DNA from: an uncultured Alphaproteobacteria bacterium
GTDB taxonomy: Bacteria; Pseudomonadota; Alphaproteobacteria; RF32; CAG-239
DNA: 30,651 nt
NCBI GenBank assembly: GCA_910577095.1
Contig: CAJTLY010000003.1
Coordinates: 98,730 to 129,380, forward strand
Reading direction: 5' to 3'
Below, in pieces: positions 14,002 through 22,507 of this stretch. The notes below the pieces were generated by a model that was not told the origin of the DNA, did no database searches, and was given only the letters and a program-made list of their open reading frames with translations. How positions within the stretch are numbered: position 1 is the first letter of the stretch; each line of letters opens with the position of its first letter. The translations under genes and the position numbers were made by a program.

Positions 14002-14027
14002 TCAGACACAAAACTTTACCAACTTTA

Positions 14028-14058
14028 AACCCCGCTCAAAAGCGGGGTTACTTTTTTT
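14028..14058 (+). terminator. Terminator after the 13471 gene
   Basis: AACCCCGCT/AGCGGGGTT with a CAAA loop and a run of seven T. It lies between convergent genes and may also slow transcription from yihY on the other strand. Confidence 0.85.
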
Positions 14059-14085
14059 AATCAGGAAAACATATCGGTATCCAAG

Positions 14086-14973
14086 TCAACGGCGTCCGTT
14101 TTTGCCGGCAACGATAACCTTTTTTAATTCTCGTTGATTGAACTGGCGAAATTCGTCCAGCGCGGCGGTGACAACCGCACCAAAAATAACCACCGCCCAC
14201 GACAGATACATCCAGATCAGAAACATCGGAATAATGGCCAGCGCGCCGTACAGGGTTTTGTACGTGGCGTTGTTTAATACCGCCATCGCAAATCCCTGAC
14301 GAAGGAACCAAAATAAAATCACCGCCACTACGGCGCCGCTGCAGGCGCTTCCGACCGATACTTTTTTGTTGGGCACCAGAACGTAAACCAGCATCAGACT
14401 CAAAATCGTCATCAACGGCGGAATCAGATAACTGAAGAAAAAGCGCCCGGTCTCGCCGTCGGCGGCAACGATCTTTTGCAGCGTGTACAAATAACCGCGC
14501 ATCGAAAAAGCGGTGCCGAGCAGAAGCGGCCCTAACGTGATGACGGTCCAATAAAGGGTAATTTTGGTTGTAATATGCCGCGGCTGGGTGACTTTAAAAA
14601 TAAAGTTAAAACTGTTTTCGATCGTCGAAAGCAGCAAGATTGAGGTAACGGCGATACCGACGACGCCGATGGTTGTCAGTTGTCCGGAATTTTTGACGAT
14701 ATCGGCAAAATACTGGCTGACTTCCTGCTCAAATTCCGGGGTCAGGTTATGAAACAAAAACGCCTCAACCTGGCTGCGAATGCCGTCAAATACCGGAAAC
14801 GCGGAGAAAATGGCCAGACCGATCGCAAACAACGGCACAATGGCAATCAGCGAAGTGTAAGCCAGCGAAGAAGCAACCCGGAAAACGGCGTCGTTCTGAG
14901 CGCGCTTTGCCAAAAAAAACAAGAAATCGGCTACCGGCTTAAGCTTTTCCGCCAGTTTGATTTTCCATTCCAT
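14086..14973 (-). CDS. YihY/BrkB-family inner membrane protein
   Basis: 295 aa, standard for the family. Six hydrophobic segments are visible (around LAYTSLIAIVPLFAIGLAIF, TTIGVVGIAVTSILLLST, TLYWTVITLGPLLLGTAF, LIPPLMTILSLMLVYVLV, GSACSGAVVAVILFWFL, LAIIPMFLIWMYLSWAVVIFGAVV), with the family landmarks RVASSLAYTSLIAIVP near the start, NATYKTLYGALAIIPMFLIWMYLSW and a cytoplasmic basic tail. AAGGTG lies 7 nt before the ATG. Once misnamed RNase BN; its true role, perhaps lipid or solute transport, is unsettled. Confidence 0.93.
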   Translation of the reverse strand: MEWKIKLAEKLKPVADFLFFLAKRAQNDAVFRVASSLAYTSLIAIVPLFAIGLAIFSAFPVFDGIRSQVEAFLFHNLTPEFEQEVSQYFADIVKNSGQLTTIGVVGIAVTSILLLSTIENSFNFIFKVTQPRHITTKITLYWTVITLGPLLLGTAFSMRGYLYTLQKIVAADGETGRFFFSYLIPPLMTILSLMLVYVLVPNKKVSVGSACSGAVVAVILFWFLRQGFAMAVLNNATYKTLYGALAIIPMFLIWMYLSWAVVIFGAVVTAALDEFRQFNQRELKKVIVAGKNGRR

Positions 14974-15088
14974 GAATTCACCTTTGCATAAAAAAATGTG
15001 TTTACAAATGGGCTGAAATCTTATAAAAAGCTTTCAAACTGTTTTTTAGTATATAAATTTTTTTGAAATTGCAAAGGAAAAAATAAAA

Positions 15089-15919
15089 ATGACGACTAAC
15101 CAACTGTTAATGAGCGGTAAAAAAGGTCTTGTTATGGGACTGGCCAACGATAAATCAATTGCCTGGGGAATTTGTCAGGCTTTAAATGCTCAGGGAGCTC
15201 AACTTGCCATTTCTTATCAGAACGAAGTTTTGGAAAAAAGAGTTGCGCCGCTGGCTGCTCAGCTGGATAACGAACCGCTGCTGATTAAATGTGATGTTTC
15301 CGATTCCGCCAGTGTCGAAGCCTGTTTTAAAGAACTCGGCGAAAAGTGGGGAAAAATCGACTTTGTCGTTCATGCCATTGCTTTTTCCGACAAAAACGAA
15401 TTGAAGGGCCGCACGATTGATACCACGCTGCCCAACTTTACCAACACCATGCACATTTCATGCTACTCGTTCCTGGAAGCCTGCCGCTGTGCCTCGCCGA
15501 TTATGAACGAAGGCGGTTCAATTTTGACTCTGACTTATCTCGGTGCCGAAAGAGTTTTGCCCAACTACAACATTATGGGCGTTGCCAAAGCCGCGTTGGA
15601 AGCCGCAGTTCGTTTTGCTGCGGTTGATATGGGCAAACAAAATGTCCGCGTGAATGCCATTTCGGCCGGCCCGATCAAAACGCTTGCCGCATCCGGGATC
15701 GGCGATTTTCGTAAAATTCTGCACTGGAATGAGCTCAACGCACCGCTGCGCCGCAATGTTACTCAGGACGAAGTCGGCAATATGGCGTTGGCTTTGCTGT
15801 CGCCGCTCGGTACGGCCGTTACCGGAGAAGTTCTGCATGTGGATGCCGGTTACCACATTGTCGGCATGATCAATCTGGACAATGCTCAAGAATGCGGAAA
15901 AATGCTGACAGAAGAATAA
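15089..15919 (+). CDS. fabI: Enoyl-[acyl-carrier-protein] reductase (NADH), FabI
   Basis: 276 aa. Reduces enoyl-ACP to acyl-ACP, the last step of each fatty-acid elongation cycle, in the cytoplasm. It has the FabI form of the short-chain reductase fold: the nucleotide-binding start GLVMGLANDKSIAWGI (13-28), Tyr150 in TLTYLGAERVLPNYN, and the catalytic Tyr160 and Lys167 in YNIMGVAKAALE (Y-x6-K). GPIKTLAASGI is the flexible substrate loop. AAGGAAA stands ~9 nt before the ATG. The gene stands alone, ended by a strong terminator before gatC. Confidence 0.97.
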   Translation: MTTNQLLMSGKKGLVMGLANDKSIAWGICQALNAQGAQLAISYQNEVLEKRVAPLAAQLDNEPLLIKCDVSDSASVEACFKELGEKWGKIDFVVHAIAFSDKNELKGRTIDTTLPNFTNTMHISCYSFLEACRCASPIMNEGGSILTLTYLGAERVLPNYNIMGVAKAALEAAVRFAAVDMGKQNVRVNAISAGPIKTLAASGIGDFRKILHWNELNAPLRRNVTQDEVGNMALALLSPLGTAVTGEVLHVDAGYHIVGMINLDNAQECGKMLTEE

Positions 15920-15925
15920 ATACGC

Positions 15926-15953
15926 TTGAGTTTTTGAACTTATAAACTATAGT
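15926..15953 (+). promoter_or_regulatory. Candidate promoter of gatCAB
   Basis: TTGAGT at 15926-15931, 16-bp spacer, TATAGT at 15948-15953. The start would fall inside the left arm of the fabI terminator, so the hairpin would not form in the gatC transcript. Confidence 0.4.
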
Positions 15954-15954
15954 G

Positions 15955-15993
15955 AAAGCCATTGAACAGCCAAGCGTCAATGGCTTTTTATTT
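15955..15993 (+). terminator. Terminator of fabI
   Basis: An 11-bp stem AAAGCCATTGA/TCAATGGCTTT with an 11-nt loop and a T-rich tail. Confidence 0.85.
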
Positions 15994-16014
15994 GTAAAAA
16001 AACAGGAGAGAATT

Positions 16015-16302
16015 ATGGCAATAGACAAACAGACGGTCAATCGGGTGGCGTTCCTGTCACGCTTGAAGATCGACCCCGATAAAATTACGGCGACGGAAGA
16101 CGAGTTTAACAAGATTCTTAACTGGGTGGAACAACTTAACGAAGTTGATACCGAGAACGTAGAGCCGTTGGCGGCAGTTAACGAAACGGCATTGGTCTGC
16201 CGCGACGATACGGTGACCGAAGGAAATCAGGCGGATAAGATTTTGGCCAACGCGCCGATGGCGGAGTATGGTTATTTTGTGGTGCCGAAGGTGGTCGAAT
16301 AG
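16015..16302 (+). CDS. gatC: Asp-tRNA(Asn)/Glu-tRNA(Gln) amidotransferase subunit C
   Basis: 95 aa, normal for GatC. The ATG at 16015 follows AGGAGAG at 6 nt; earlier in-frame codons lie in the fabI terminator. It shows the family order: VNRVAFLSRLKI near the start, FNKILNWVEQLNEVDTENVEP in the middle and LVCRDDTVTEG later, where the usual pattern is LREDxV. GatC is the clamp that holds GatA to GatB. First gene of gatCAB; gatA starts 8 nt after its stop. Confidence 0.95.
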   Translation: MAIDKQTVNRVAFLSRLKIDPDKITATEDEFNKILNWVEQLNEVDTENVEPLAAVNETALVCRDDTVTEGNQADKILANAPMAEYGYFVVPKVVE

Positions 16303-16310
16303 GGGGAAAA

Positions 16311-17768
16311 ATGAGCAAATTAAATACGCTGACCGTCCACGAAACATTGGACGGATTGAATAAAAAAGAGTTTTCGGCGGTCGAACTGGCCGAAGAATAC
16401 ATAAAAGAAGCCGAAGCGGCGCGCCGCTTGAACGCTTATGTGCTGGAAACACCCGAAGCCGCGTTGTCCAAAGCAGCGGAATCCGATCAGCGCTACGCGT
16501 CCGGAAATCCCCGTCCGTTAGAAGGTATTCCGTTGGGAATCAAAGACCTGTTTTGTACCGAAGGTATTCGGACGACCGCCTGTTCGCATATTCTGGACGG
16601 TTTTATTCCGCCCTACGAATCAACGGTAACTGCCCGTTTGTTTGAGGCCGGCGCTTCTTGTCTCGGCAAGCTCAATATGGATGAATTTGCCATGGGCGGC
16701 AGCAACGAAACCAGTTATTACGGTCCGGTTGTCAATCCGTGGAAGGCGGAGAAAAATCTGGTTCCCGGCGGTTCTTCCGGCGGTTCTGCCGCCGCCGTGG
16801 CTGCCAACATCTGCGCGGCGGCAACCGGAACCGATACCGGCGGTTCCATCCGTCAGCCGGCGGCATTTTGCGGTGTCAGCGGCATTAAGCCGACTTACGG
16901 CCGTTGCTCGCGTTACGGGATTATGGCGTTTGCTTCTTCGTTGGACCAAGCGGGGCCGATTGCCAAAGACGTACGCGACTGTGCGTTGCTGTTGAATGTG
17001 ATGGCCGGCTATGACGCCAAAGATTCAACGTCGGTCAAGATGGATGTACCTGATTTTACGAAAGTTTTAGGGCAGAGTGTCAAAGGACTGAAAGTCGGCG
17101 TTCCGGCCGAATATCGTCCGGCGGGTCTCAATGCGGAAATTGCCGCTTATTGGGACAAAGGGATTGAAATGCTCAAAAATGCCGGCGCCGAGATTGTCGA
17201 TATTTCGTTGCCGCATACCAAATATGCGTTGGCCGTTTATTATATTATTGCGCCGGCGGAAGCCTCTTCCAATCTGGCGCGTTATGACGGACTGCGGTAT
17301 GGCCTGCGGGTTCCCGGCGAGCATTTGGACGACATGTATGTCAATACTCGCACAGCCGGTTTCGGCACCGAAGTTAAGCGCCGGGTTATGATCGGGACGT
17401 ATGTTTTGTCGGCCGGTTACTATGACGCTTATTATCTTAAGGCTCAGAAGGTGCGCCGTCTGATCCGTGATGATTTTATGCGTGCGTTTGAACGCTGCGA
17501 TGTCATCTTGACACCGACGGCGCCGTCGGCAGCCTTTGCGGTCGGTGACAAGTCAATGACCGATGATCCGATCAATATGTGGCTCAATGACGTCTTTACG
17601 GTTTCGGTCAATTTGGCCGGTTTGCCGGCAATGAGTTTGCCGATCGGACTTTCCGGAGACGGACTGCCGCTGGGATTGCAGGTGATCGGTCGCGCGTTTG
17701 ACGAAGAAACGGTTTTCAAAACCGCGGCAGTGATCGAAAAAGAAGCCAAGTTTGAAAGGTTAAAGTAG
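16311..17768 (+). CDS. gatA: Asp-tRNA(Asn)/Glu-tRNA(Gln) amidotransferase subunit A
   Basis: 485 aa. Glutaminase subunit that releases ammonia from glutamine for transamidation. The amidase-signature triad is in place: Lys78 (PLGIKDLFC), the cis-Ser at 155 in GGSSGGSAAAVAA, and Ser179 in DTGGSIRQPA. Asp125 and neighbours in KLNMDEFAMGGSNE also match the family. GGGGG lies 5 nt before the ATG. Presence of GatCAB implies that Gln-tRNA and/or Asn-tRNA is made indirectly, as in most alphaproteobacteria. Confidence 0.97.
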   Translation: MSKLNTLTVHETLDGLNKKEFSAVELAEEYIKEAEAARRLNAYVLETPEAALSKAAESDQRYASGNPRPLEGIPLGIKDLFCTEGIRTTACSHILDGFIPPYESTVTARLFEAGASCLGKLNMDEFAMGGSNETSYYGPVVNPWKAEKNLVPGGSSGGSAAAVAANICAAATGTDTGGSIRQPAAFCGVSGIKPTYGRCSRYGIMAFASSLDQAGPIAKDVRDCALLLNVMAGYDAKDSTSVKMDVPDFTKVLGQSVKGLKVGVPAEYRPAGLNAEIAAYWDKGIEMLKNAGAEIVDISLPHTKYALAVYYIIAPAEASSNLARYDGLRYGLRVPGEHLDDMYVNTRTAGFGTEVKRRVMIGTYVLSAGYYDAYYLKAQKVRRLIRDDFMRAFERCDVILTPTAPSAAFAVGDKSMTDDPINMWLNDVFTVSVNLAGLPAMSLPIGLSGDGLPLGLQVIGRAFDEETVFKTAAVIEKEAKFERLK

Positions 17769-17770
17769 CG

Positions 17771-19219
17771 ATGTTAATTGAAGGAAAAGAAAACAAGTGG
17801 GAAATTGTCTGCGGTTTGGAAATTCACTGCCAGATTATTTCCAAGTCGAAAATCTTCAGCGGCGCTTCGACCGAATTCGGTGCCGACGCCAACCAAAACG
17901 TGTCGTTGGTAGATGCCGGGATGCCGGGAATGCTGCCGGTGTTGAACCGTTATTGCGTTCATCAGGCGGTTAAAACCGGTTTGGGATTGCGGGCTCAGAT
18001 TAACAACTATTCCGAATTTTCGCGTAAAAACTATTTTTACGCCGATATGCCGACCGGTTACCAAATTACCCAGTTTGAATATCCGATCGTCGGTGAGGGC
18101 GTGGTGACCATTGACTTGGAAGACGGCAGCACCAAAGATATCCGGATCGAACGGATGCACATCGAACAGGATGCCGGAAAGTCGATCCATGATATTGATC
18201 CGCATAAAACTTTCATTGATCTTAACCGTGCCGGGGTCGGGCTGATGGAAATCGTCACCAAACCGGATTTCGGTTCTCCTGAAGAAGCCGGTGCTTTTTT
18301 GAAAAAACTGCGCTCGATCCTGCGCTATCTCGGCACCTGCGACGGCAATATGGACGAAGGCTCTATGCGCTGTGACGTTAACGTTTCTGTGCGTCCTGCC
18401 GGCAGCGGCGAATTGAGAACCCGTTGCGAAATGAAAAACGTCAATTCGGTTAAGTTTGTGATGCAGGCGATTGAGGTTGAGGCGCGCCGTCATGTCGAAG
18501 TTTATGAAAACGGCGGCACGGTTGAGCAGGAAACCCGGCGTTTTGATCCGGTAACCGGCCTGACCCAGAGTATGCGCAAAAAAGAGTTTGCTCATGATTA
18601 CCGTTATTTTCCCGAACCCGATCTGCCGCCGTTGGTTTTGACCGACGCTTATATCCGGCAGGTGGCTGACGAATTGCCCGAACTGCCGGATGCCAAAAAG
18701 GCCCGTTTTGTCGAAGAGTTGGGACTGACAAAATATGATGCAACGGTAATCTGTGAAAACAAAGAAGTGGCGGACTTTTTTGAAAAAGCGGCGGCCGGTC
18801 ATGATGCCAAAAAAGTGGCTAATTGGCTGATGGGTGATTTTTTTGCGATGCTCAAACGCAAAAATCTAACGATTGAACAAAGTCCGGTATCCGCCGAAAA
18901 TCTCGGACGGTTGGTCGAATTGATCGAAACCAACGTCATTTCCGGAAAAATTGCCAAAGACGTTTTTGAAATGATGAGCGAAAGCGGCGAAGCCCCGGAA
19001 AAAATCGTCGAAGAAAAAGGTCTCAAACAAGTTACCGATACCGGCGCGATCGAAGCCATTGTCGACCAAGTGATTGCCGGCAATCCGGATAAGGTTAATG
19101 CCTATAAAGGCGGAAAAACCGGTCTGATGGGATGGTTTGTCGGTCAGGTGATTAAGGAATCCCGCGGCAAGGCAAACCCGCAGGTGGTCAATCAGCTGCT
19201 GGCGGCCAAGTTGGCCTGA
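17771..19219 (+). CDS. gatB: Asp-tRNA(Asn)/Glu-tRNA(Gln) amidotransferase subunit B
   Basis: 482 aa. Binds and activates the mischarged tRNA and receives ammonia through a tunnel from GatA. N-terminal catalytic cradle: IVCGLEIHCQI (the VGLEIHxQ motif), FSRKNYFYADMPTGYQITQ and DLNRAGVGLMEIVTKPD, followed by MDEGSMRCDVNVSV and EMKNVNSVKF. The C-terminal YqeY-like tail that binds tRNA ends in GGKTGLMGWFVGQVIKESRGKANPQVV. The ATG lies 2 nt after the gatA stop, with only a weak SD, so it is probably coupled. Confidence 0.97.
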   Translation: MLIEGKENKWEIVCGLEIHCQIISKSKIFSGASTEFGADANQNVSLVDAGMPGMLPVLNRYCVHQAVKTGLGLRAQINNYSEFSRKNYFYADMPTGYQITQFEYPIVGEGVVTIDLEDGSTKDIRIERMHIEQDAGKSIHDIDPHKTFIDLNRAGVGLMEIVTKPDFGSPEEAGAFLKKLRSILRYLGTCDGNMDEGSMRCDVNVSVRPAGSGELRTRCEMKNVNSVKFVMQAIEVEARRHVEVYENGGTVEQETRRFDPVTGLTQSMRKKEFAHDYRYFPEPDLPPLVLTDAYIRQVADELPELPDAKKARFVEELGLTKYDATVICENKEVADFFEKAAAGHDAKKVANWLMGDFFAMLKRKNLTIEQSPVSAENLGRLVELIETNVISGKIAKDVFEMMSESGEAPEKIVEEKGLKQVTDTGAIEAIVDQVIAGNPDKVNAYKGGKTGLMGWFVGQVIKESRGKANPQVVNQLLAAKLA

Positions 19220-19242
19220 GCACGGCTTGTTTTTTGCCTAAG

Positions 19243-19269
19243 CCCCTGTCAAACCGACAGGGGTTTTTT
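19243..19269 (+). terminator. Terminator of gatCAB
   Basis: CCCCTGTC/GACAGGGG with a 5-nt loop and six T, 24 nt after the gatB stop. Confidence 0.9.
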
Positions 19270-19299
19270 GTACGGTGCCGGGCAACCGTGTTTTTTGTG

Positions 19300-19341
19300 T
19301 TGCAATATCAAGTTGAAAAAGATAACATGTAAAGTGATAAA
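19300..19341 (+). promoter_or_regulatory. Candidate promoters of the 19435 gene
   Basis: Two weak overlapping pairs: TTGCAA (19300)-17-TAACAT (19323) and TTGAAA (19313)-17-GATAAA (19336). The 215-bp gap between the gatB stop and the ATG holds these and an AT-rich leader with ATTATTAATT, and nothing else seen. Confidence 0.3.
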
Positions 19342-19434
19342 TGATTATTATGTAAACAAAAATTTGTTTGATGGGGAAAACGGTTGTTTAAATCCCCCTT
19401 TAATATCCGATTATTAATTTAACTCCTGTAATTT

Positions 19435-20355
19435 ATGGAAGAAAGTATCATTGTGTTTGATCCTCTGAACGATAAGGCCTATCGAATGGAGGAAGGAAAA
19501 TTGATGTCGTTGGGAAAAGCGCTTGTCCTGACGAGATTGTGGAAAGATGTGGTTTACCGGATCGGCGAACGCCTGTTTGTTTGCGAGCAAGGCGTTTATC
19601 GACGAATTGCCTCCAACAGCCGGTTGATTGAATTTGATGTTTTGCCGGCGAAAGCAAAGGAAAATTCTTCGATTGAGGAGAGTTTGGCTGCAGAATGCCG
19701 GCCGGTTCCCGAGAACGGTGTCGAAAACATGTTTGTCCGTCATCCCGGTGCCGATGAAGGCGTGTTGCCGGAAAATCTGTACCGGTTATGACTGCAGGAA
19801 CGTCAAAAGACGGTTGTCTTTCCCGAAGCGGAAAATGCTTTTCTGATCGATTCGGATCGGGAACTCCGCTTGTTTATGCTGGATGACAGTGATGTTCCCC
19901 GGCGCCAAAACGCACCCGTATCGGCGATCAGCGGCAACAGTTTTGTGTGGAACGGTTACGGTTATGCGCTGAGCAATCAGAAATTCCGCCTGTTCCCTTT
20001 GAAACTGATCGGTGTTCTGAGCAACTATTTGATGTTAATGCTCGGCAGTGACGTTTATTCTCTGGACAGCAGCGGTTTTCATTCACTGGGAGCTTATCCT
20101 AAGTTTTACTGGCGGGAAAATCTCGGCTAGATGCTGATGATTGCGACGGTGGAGCACGGAAAAACGTGTTACCAGCTCTGTGAACGGCAAATCAGAAATG
20201 TCTGTTTGTGCAGTAACGAAGATTTTTTAACGGTGGACAATGAGCATAACGTACATCATCGTTATAAAACCGACTGTACCTCCGGACAGCCCGCAGAACG
20301 TCATCGTGTTTTTCGTCCCGATGCATCGGGGCTGTACGTTGAAGCAAAGGAGTGA
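19435..20355 (+). pseudogene. Unknown gene interrupted by in-frame TGA and TAG
   Basis: One reading frame of 307 codons carries TGA at 19789-19791 and TAG at 20128-20130 and finally ends at 20355. All three parts (118, 112 and 74 residues) are in register with no frameshift, and the stretch between the first stop and the next ATG still reads as sensible protein (LQERQKTVVFPEAENAFLID). Each stop could be one C-to-T change (CGA to TGA, CAG to TAG). The protein is beta-rich with repeated x-Y-R/Y-x-L-G strands (VVYRIGERLFVCEQGVYRRI, YALSNQKFRLFPLKLIG, VYSLDSSGFHSLG), perhaps a propeller. No SD precedes the ATG. Recent pseudogene is most likely; stop-codon readthrough cannot be excluded. Confidence 0.6.
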
Positions 20356-20370
20356 TGCTTTGCGCAATTA

Positions 20371-20402
20371 AGAAACAGCCGCCGATATCAGCGGCTGTTT
20401 CT
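20371..20402. terminator. Hairpin after the interrupted gene
   Basis: AGAAACAGCCGC/GCGGCTGTTTCT, a 12-bp stem with an 8-nt loop but no good T run; it probably ends the rightward transcript. Confidence 0.5.
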
Positions 20403-20408
20403 CATTAT

Positions 20409-20435
20409 AAAAAATCCCCGGCGGTTGGCCGGGGA
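20409..20435 (-). terminator. Terminator of the lpt-ptsN cluster
   Basis: On the minus strand CCCCGGC/GCCGGGG with a 5-nt loop, followed by ATTTTTT, 11 nt after the ptsN stop. Confidence 0.85.
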
Positions 20436-20445
20436 AAATACAGAA

Positions 20446-20892
20446 TCAATTCTGAGTCAGAATCCGATAAATTTCTTCCGTTGAATCGGCATTGCGAAGT
20501 TGGTCGCAGATTTCCTCGTCTTTGATGATTTTGGAAATCTGTGCCAGTGCGCTCAAATGATCGGCACCGCTGTTTTCCGGTGAAAGCAGCATAAATACCA
20601 GATCAACCGGCTGATTGTCGTCAGCTTCGAAATCAATGCCTTTTTGCAGTTTGGCAAACAGGCCCTTCAACTGTTTCAGTTCCGGAATCCGTCCGTGAGG
20701 AACAGCGGTTCCGCCGCCAAAAGCAGTCGAACCCAGATTCTCTCTTTCCAAAATAATGTCAAACATACTTCGGTCATCAATACCGGTACCCTCGGCAATC
20801 TTTATGCTCATTTCTTTTAACAGCTGCCGTTTGGAAGCCGCATTGTTAATGACGATGACATCATTATCGGTCAGAATATCAGAAATTTTCAT
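20446..20892 (-). CDS. ptsN: PTS IIA-like nitrogen-regulatory protein PtsN
   Basis: 148 aa from the ATG at 20892; a TTG four codons earlier is in frame but the ATG has GGGTG at 5 nt. The EIIA-Ntr fold is clear, with the phosphorylated His66 in GGGTAVPHGRI and the family start KISDIL. In relatives it takes phosphate from NPr/PtsP and regulates potassium uptake and nitrogen or stress responses by protein contact. It is the last gene of the cluster, 15 nt after hpf, the conserved position for ptsN. The usual companion rpoN is absent here. Confidence 0.93.
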   Translation of the reverse strand: MKISDILTDNDVIVINNAASKRQLLKEMSIKIAEGTGIDDRSMFDIILERENLGSTAFGGGTAVPHGRIPELKQLKGLFAKLQKGIDFEADDNQPVDLVFMLLSPENSGADHLSALAQISKIIKDEEICDQLRNADSTEEIYRILTQN

Positions 20893-20907
20893 TTTAACAC
20901 CCAACGA

Positions 20908-21474
20908 TTAGTTGTCGGCTTTCGGTTCAACCCAGCCGATGTTTCCGTCTTTGCGGCGATATACCATGCTGATGTGGCTGTTGGCTGCGTTTCTGAACAT
21001 CAGAGCGCATTCATTGGCCAAATCCATATACATAACCGCTTCGCTGACGGTGCAAACCGGAATGTTGGCGCCGGTTTCGGCGATTGTCAGCGGCGCATTG
21101 ACGTCAATGTCCATTTCGTCTTCGGTTTCGATAACCGGGAAAACGGCTTCGGAAGCCAGTTCGGCCAAGCCGGTTTTGCTTTTGTGATCTTTAAGGCGGT
21201 TTTTGTGTTTGCTCAGGCGAACGGCAATGTGACCGTTGGCATTGTCAAAAGCCGTATAAGGATCACCGGCGGTTCCGGTGCCTTTTAATACGATATTTTT
21301 TGCAGGATGGACGGTAACTTCGGCGGAGAACTCTTCTCCTTCTTTCGAAAACGCAACATTGCAGCCGATCGGATCGCTGAAATATTTAGTTACCGAATTC
21401 AAAATATTTTCTTCGATATGCGAGCGCAATCTGTCTCCGATATCTACTTGCTTGCCTGTCAGTGTTATTTTCAT
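20908..21474 (-). CDS. hpf: Ribosome hibernation promoting factor, long form
   Basis: 188 aa from MKITLTGKQVD (AAGGAAA upstream); the longer start at 21489 lacks an SD. The N-terminal ~100 residues are the HPF/RaiA domain that binds the 30S decoding centre (KQVDIGDRLRSHIEENI, DPYTAFDNANGHIAVRLSKHKNRLKDHK). The C-terminal domain (TVSEAVMYMDLANECALMFRNAANSHISMVYRRKDGNIGWVEP) is the dimerisation module of long HPF, which links two ribosomes into 100S particles. Such long forms are usual in alphaproteobacteria. Confidence 0.94.
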   Translation of the reverse strand: MKITLTGKQVDIGDRLRSHIEENILNSVTKYFSDPIGCNVAFSKEGEEFSAEVTVHPAKNIVLKGTGTAGDPYTAFDNANGHIAVRLSKHKNRLKDHKSKTGLAELASEAVFPVIETEDEMDIDVNAPLTIAETGANIPVCTVSEAVMYMDLANECALMFRNAANSHISMVYRRKDGNIGWVEPKADN

Positions 21475-21746
21475 AATTTTTCCTTGCAAAATATAATTAA
21501 TAAAGTGAATTTTGAACCTTCATTTTAGCATATAAAATTAAGAATTCAACCACAGTTTTGGAATAATTAACTTAAAATAAGGTTAAGAAAACCGCCGAAA
21601 AAAATATTTAAACCGGTGGCAAAAAACGCAGCAAGGCAACAGCTTGATTATCCGTGACGAAATACTTGAATTCTCTCCGATCGGAAAAACTGATTTTGTT
21701 TATCGAGACGGCAGATGATCGATAAATTGTGCAAATGCGGTTTTCG
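21475..21746. other. Gap between lptB and hpf, where rpoN usually sits
   Basis: About 270 bp without a convincing gene. It is AT-rich near hpf, consistent with a promoter for hpf-ptsN. On the plus strand 21601-21720 reads open and ends with LEFSPIGKTDFVYRDGR and a TGA, but has no start codon; it may be a gene scrap. No trace of a sigma-54 gene is seen. Confidence 0.45.
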
Positions 21747-22487
21747 CTACATCGAAAAGTTGTCGCCGAGATAAACCTTGCGGACTTCTTCGTTATTGAC
21801 GATTTCTTCCGGCGTGCCTTCCATCAGGACAGTTCCGCCGTGCAAAATATAAGCGCGGTCGGTAATGTCAAGCGTTTCGCGCACATTGTGATCGGTGATC
21901 AGAACCCCGAGGCCGCGGTGTTTGAGCTGGGAGACCAGAGAACGGATTTCGCCCACCGCAATCGGATCGATCCCCGCCAAGGGTTCGTCCAGCAAAATGA
22001 AGTTTGGCTGGCTGGCCAGGGCGCGGGCAATTTCAAGACGCCGTCTCTCGCCTCCGGAAAGTGCCATCGCGGGAGATTTGCGTAAATGGGAAATCGAAAA
22101 TTCCGACAGCAGTTCCTCCAGCATATTTTCCCGTTTGTCTTCGTCTTCCGCCACAATTTCCAAAATTGCCTTGATGTTGTCTTCAACGCTCAGTGAGCGG
22201 AAAATGGAAGCTTCTTGCGGCAAATACCCAATTCCCATCCGGGCGCGGCGGTACATCGGCATGTTGGTAATGTCCTGACCGTCGATGTGCACATCGCCGT
22301 AATCGGGCGTAATCAGTCCGGTAACGCAATAAAAACAGGTGGTTTTTCCGGCGCCGTTCGGTCCCAGCAGTCCGACCGCTTCACCGCGTTTGACGTGCAA
22401 GGAGACGTTGCGCAGCACCGGGCGGTTTTTGTATTTTTTTCCGATGTTAAAAATTTCTAAAGTGGAACTGGAATTTTTATCGTACAT
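21747..22487 (-). CDS. lptB: LPS export ABC transporter ATP-binding protein LptB
   Basis: 246 aa from MYDKNSSS, with AGGAAAA upstream. Walker A GPNGAGKTT at 42-50, Q-loop GYLPQEASIFRSL (88-100), signature LSGGERRR at 143-150, Walker B FILLDEP at 163-169 with AGIDP, and the switch His199 in LITDHNVRETL. The QEASIFRSL and SGGERRRLEIARAL segments are typical of LptB rather than of LivG-type ATPases. It powers extraction of LPS from the inner membrane with LptF/LptG, which are not in the window. Confidence 0.96.
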   Translation of the reverse strand: MYDKNSSSTLEIFNIGKKYKNRPVLRNVSLHVKRGEAVGLLGPNGAGKTTCFYCVTGLITPDYGDVHIDGQDITNMPMYRRARMGIGYLPQEASIFRSLSVEDNIKAILEIVAEDEDKRENMLEELLSEFSISHLRKSPAMALSGGERRRLEIARALASQPNFILLDEPLAGIDPIAVGEIRSLVSQLKHRGLGVLITDHNVRETLDITDRAYILHGGTVLMEGTPEEIVNNEEVRKVYLGDNFSM

Positions 22488-22507
22488 TTTTCCTGCTTTC
22501 AATTGCG

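Noticed and set aside
21601..21720. Short open stretch ending LEFSPIGKTDFVYRDGR
   Set aside because: No start codon or SD and too short to judge; kept only as a remark on the gap.
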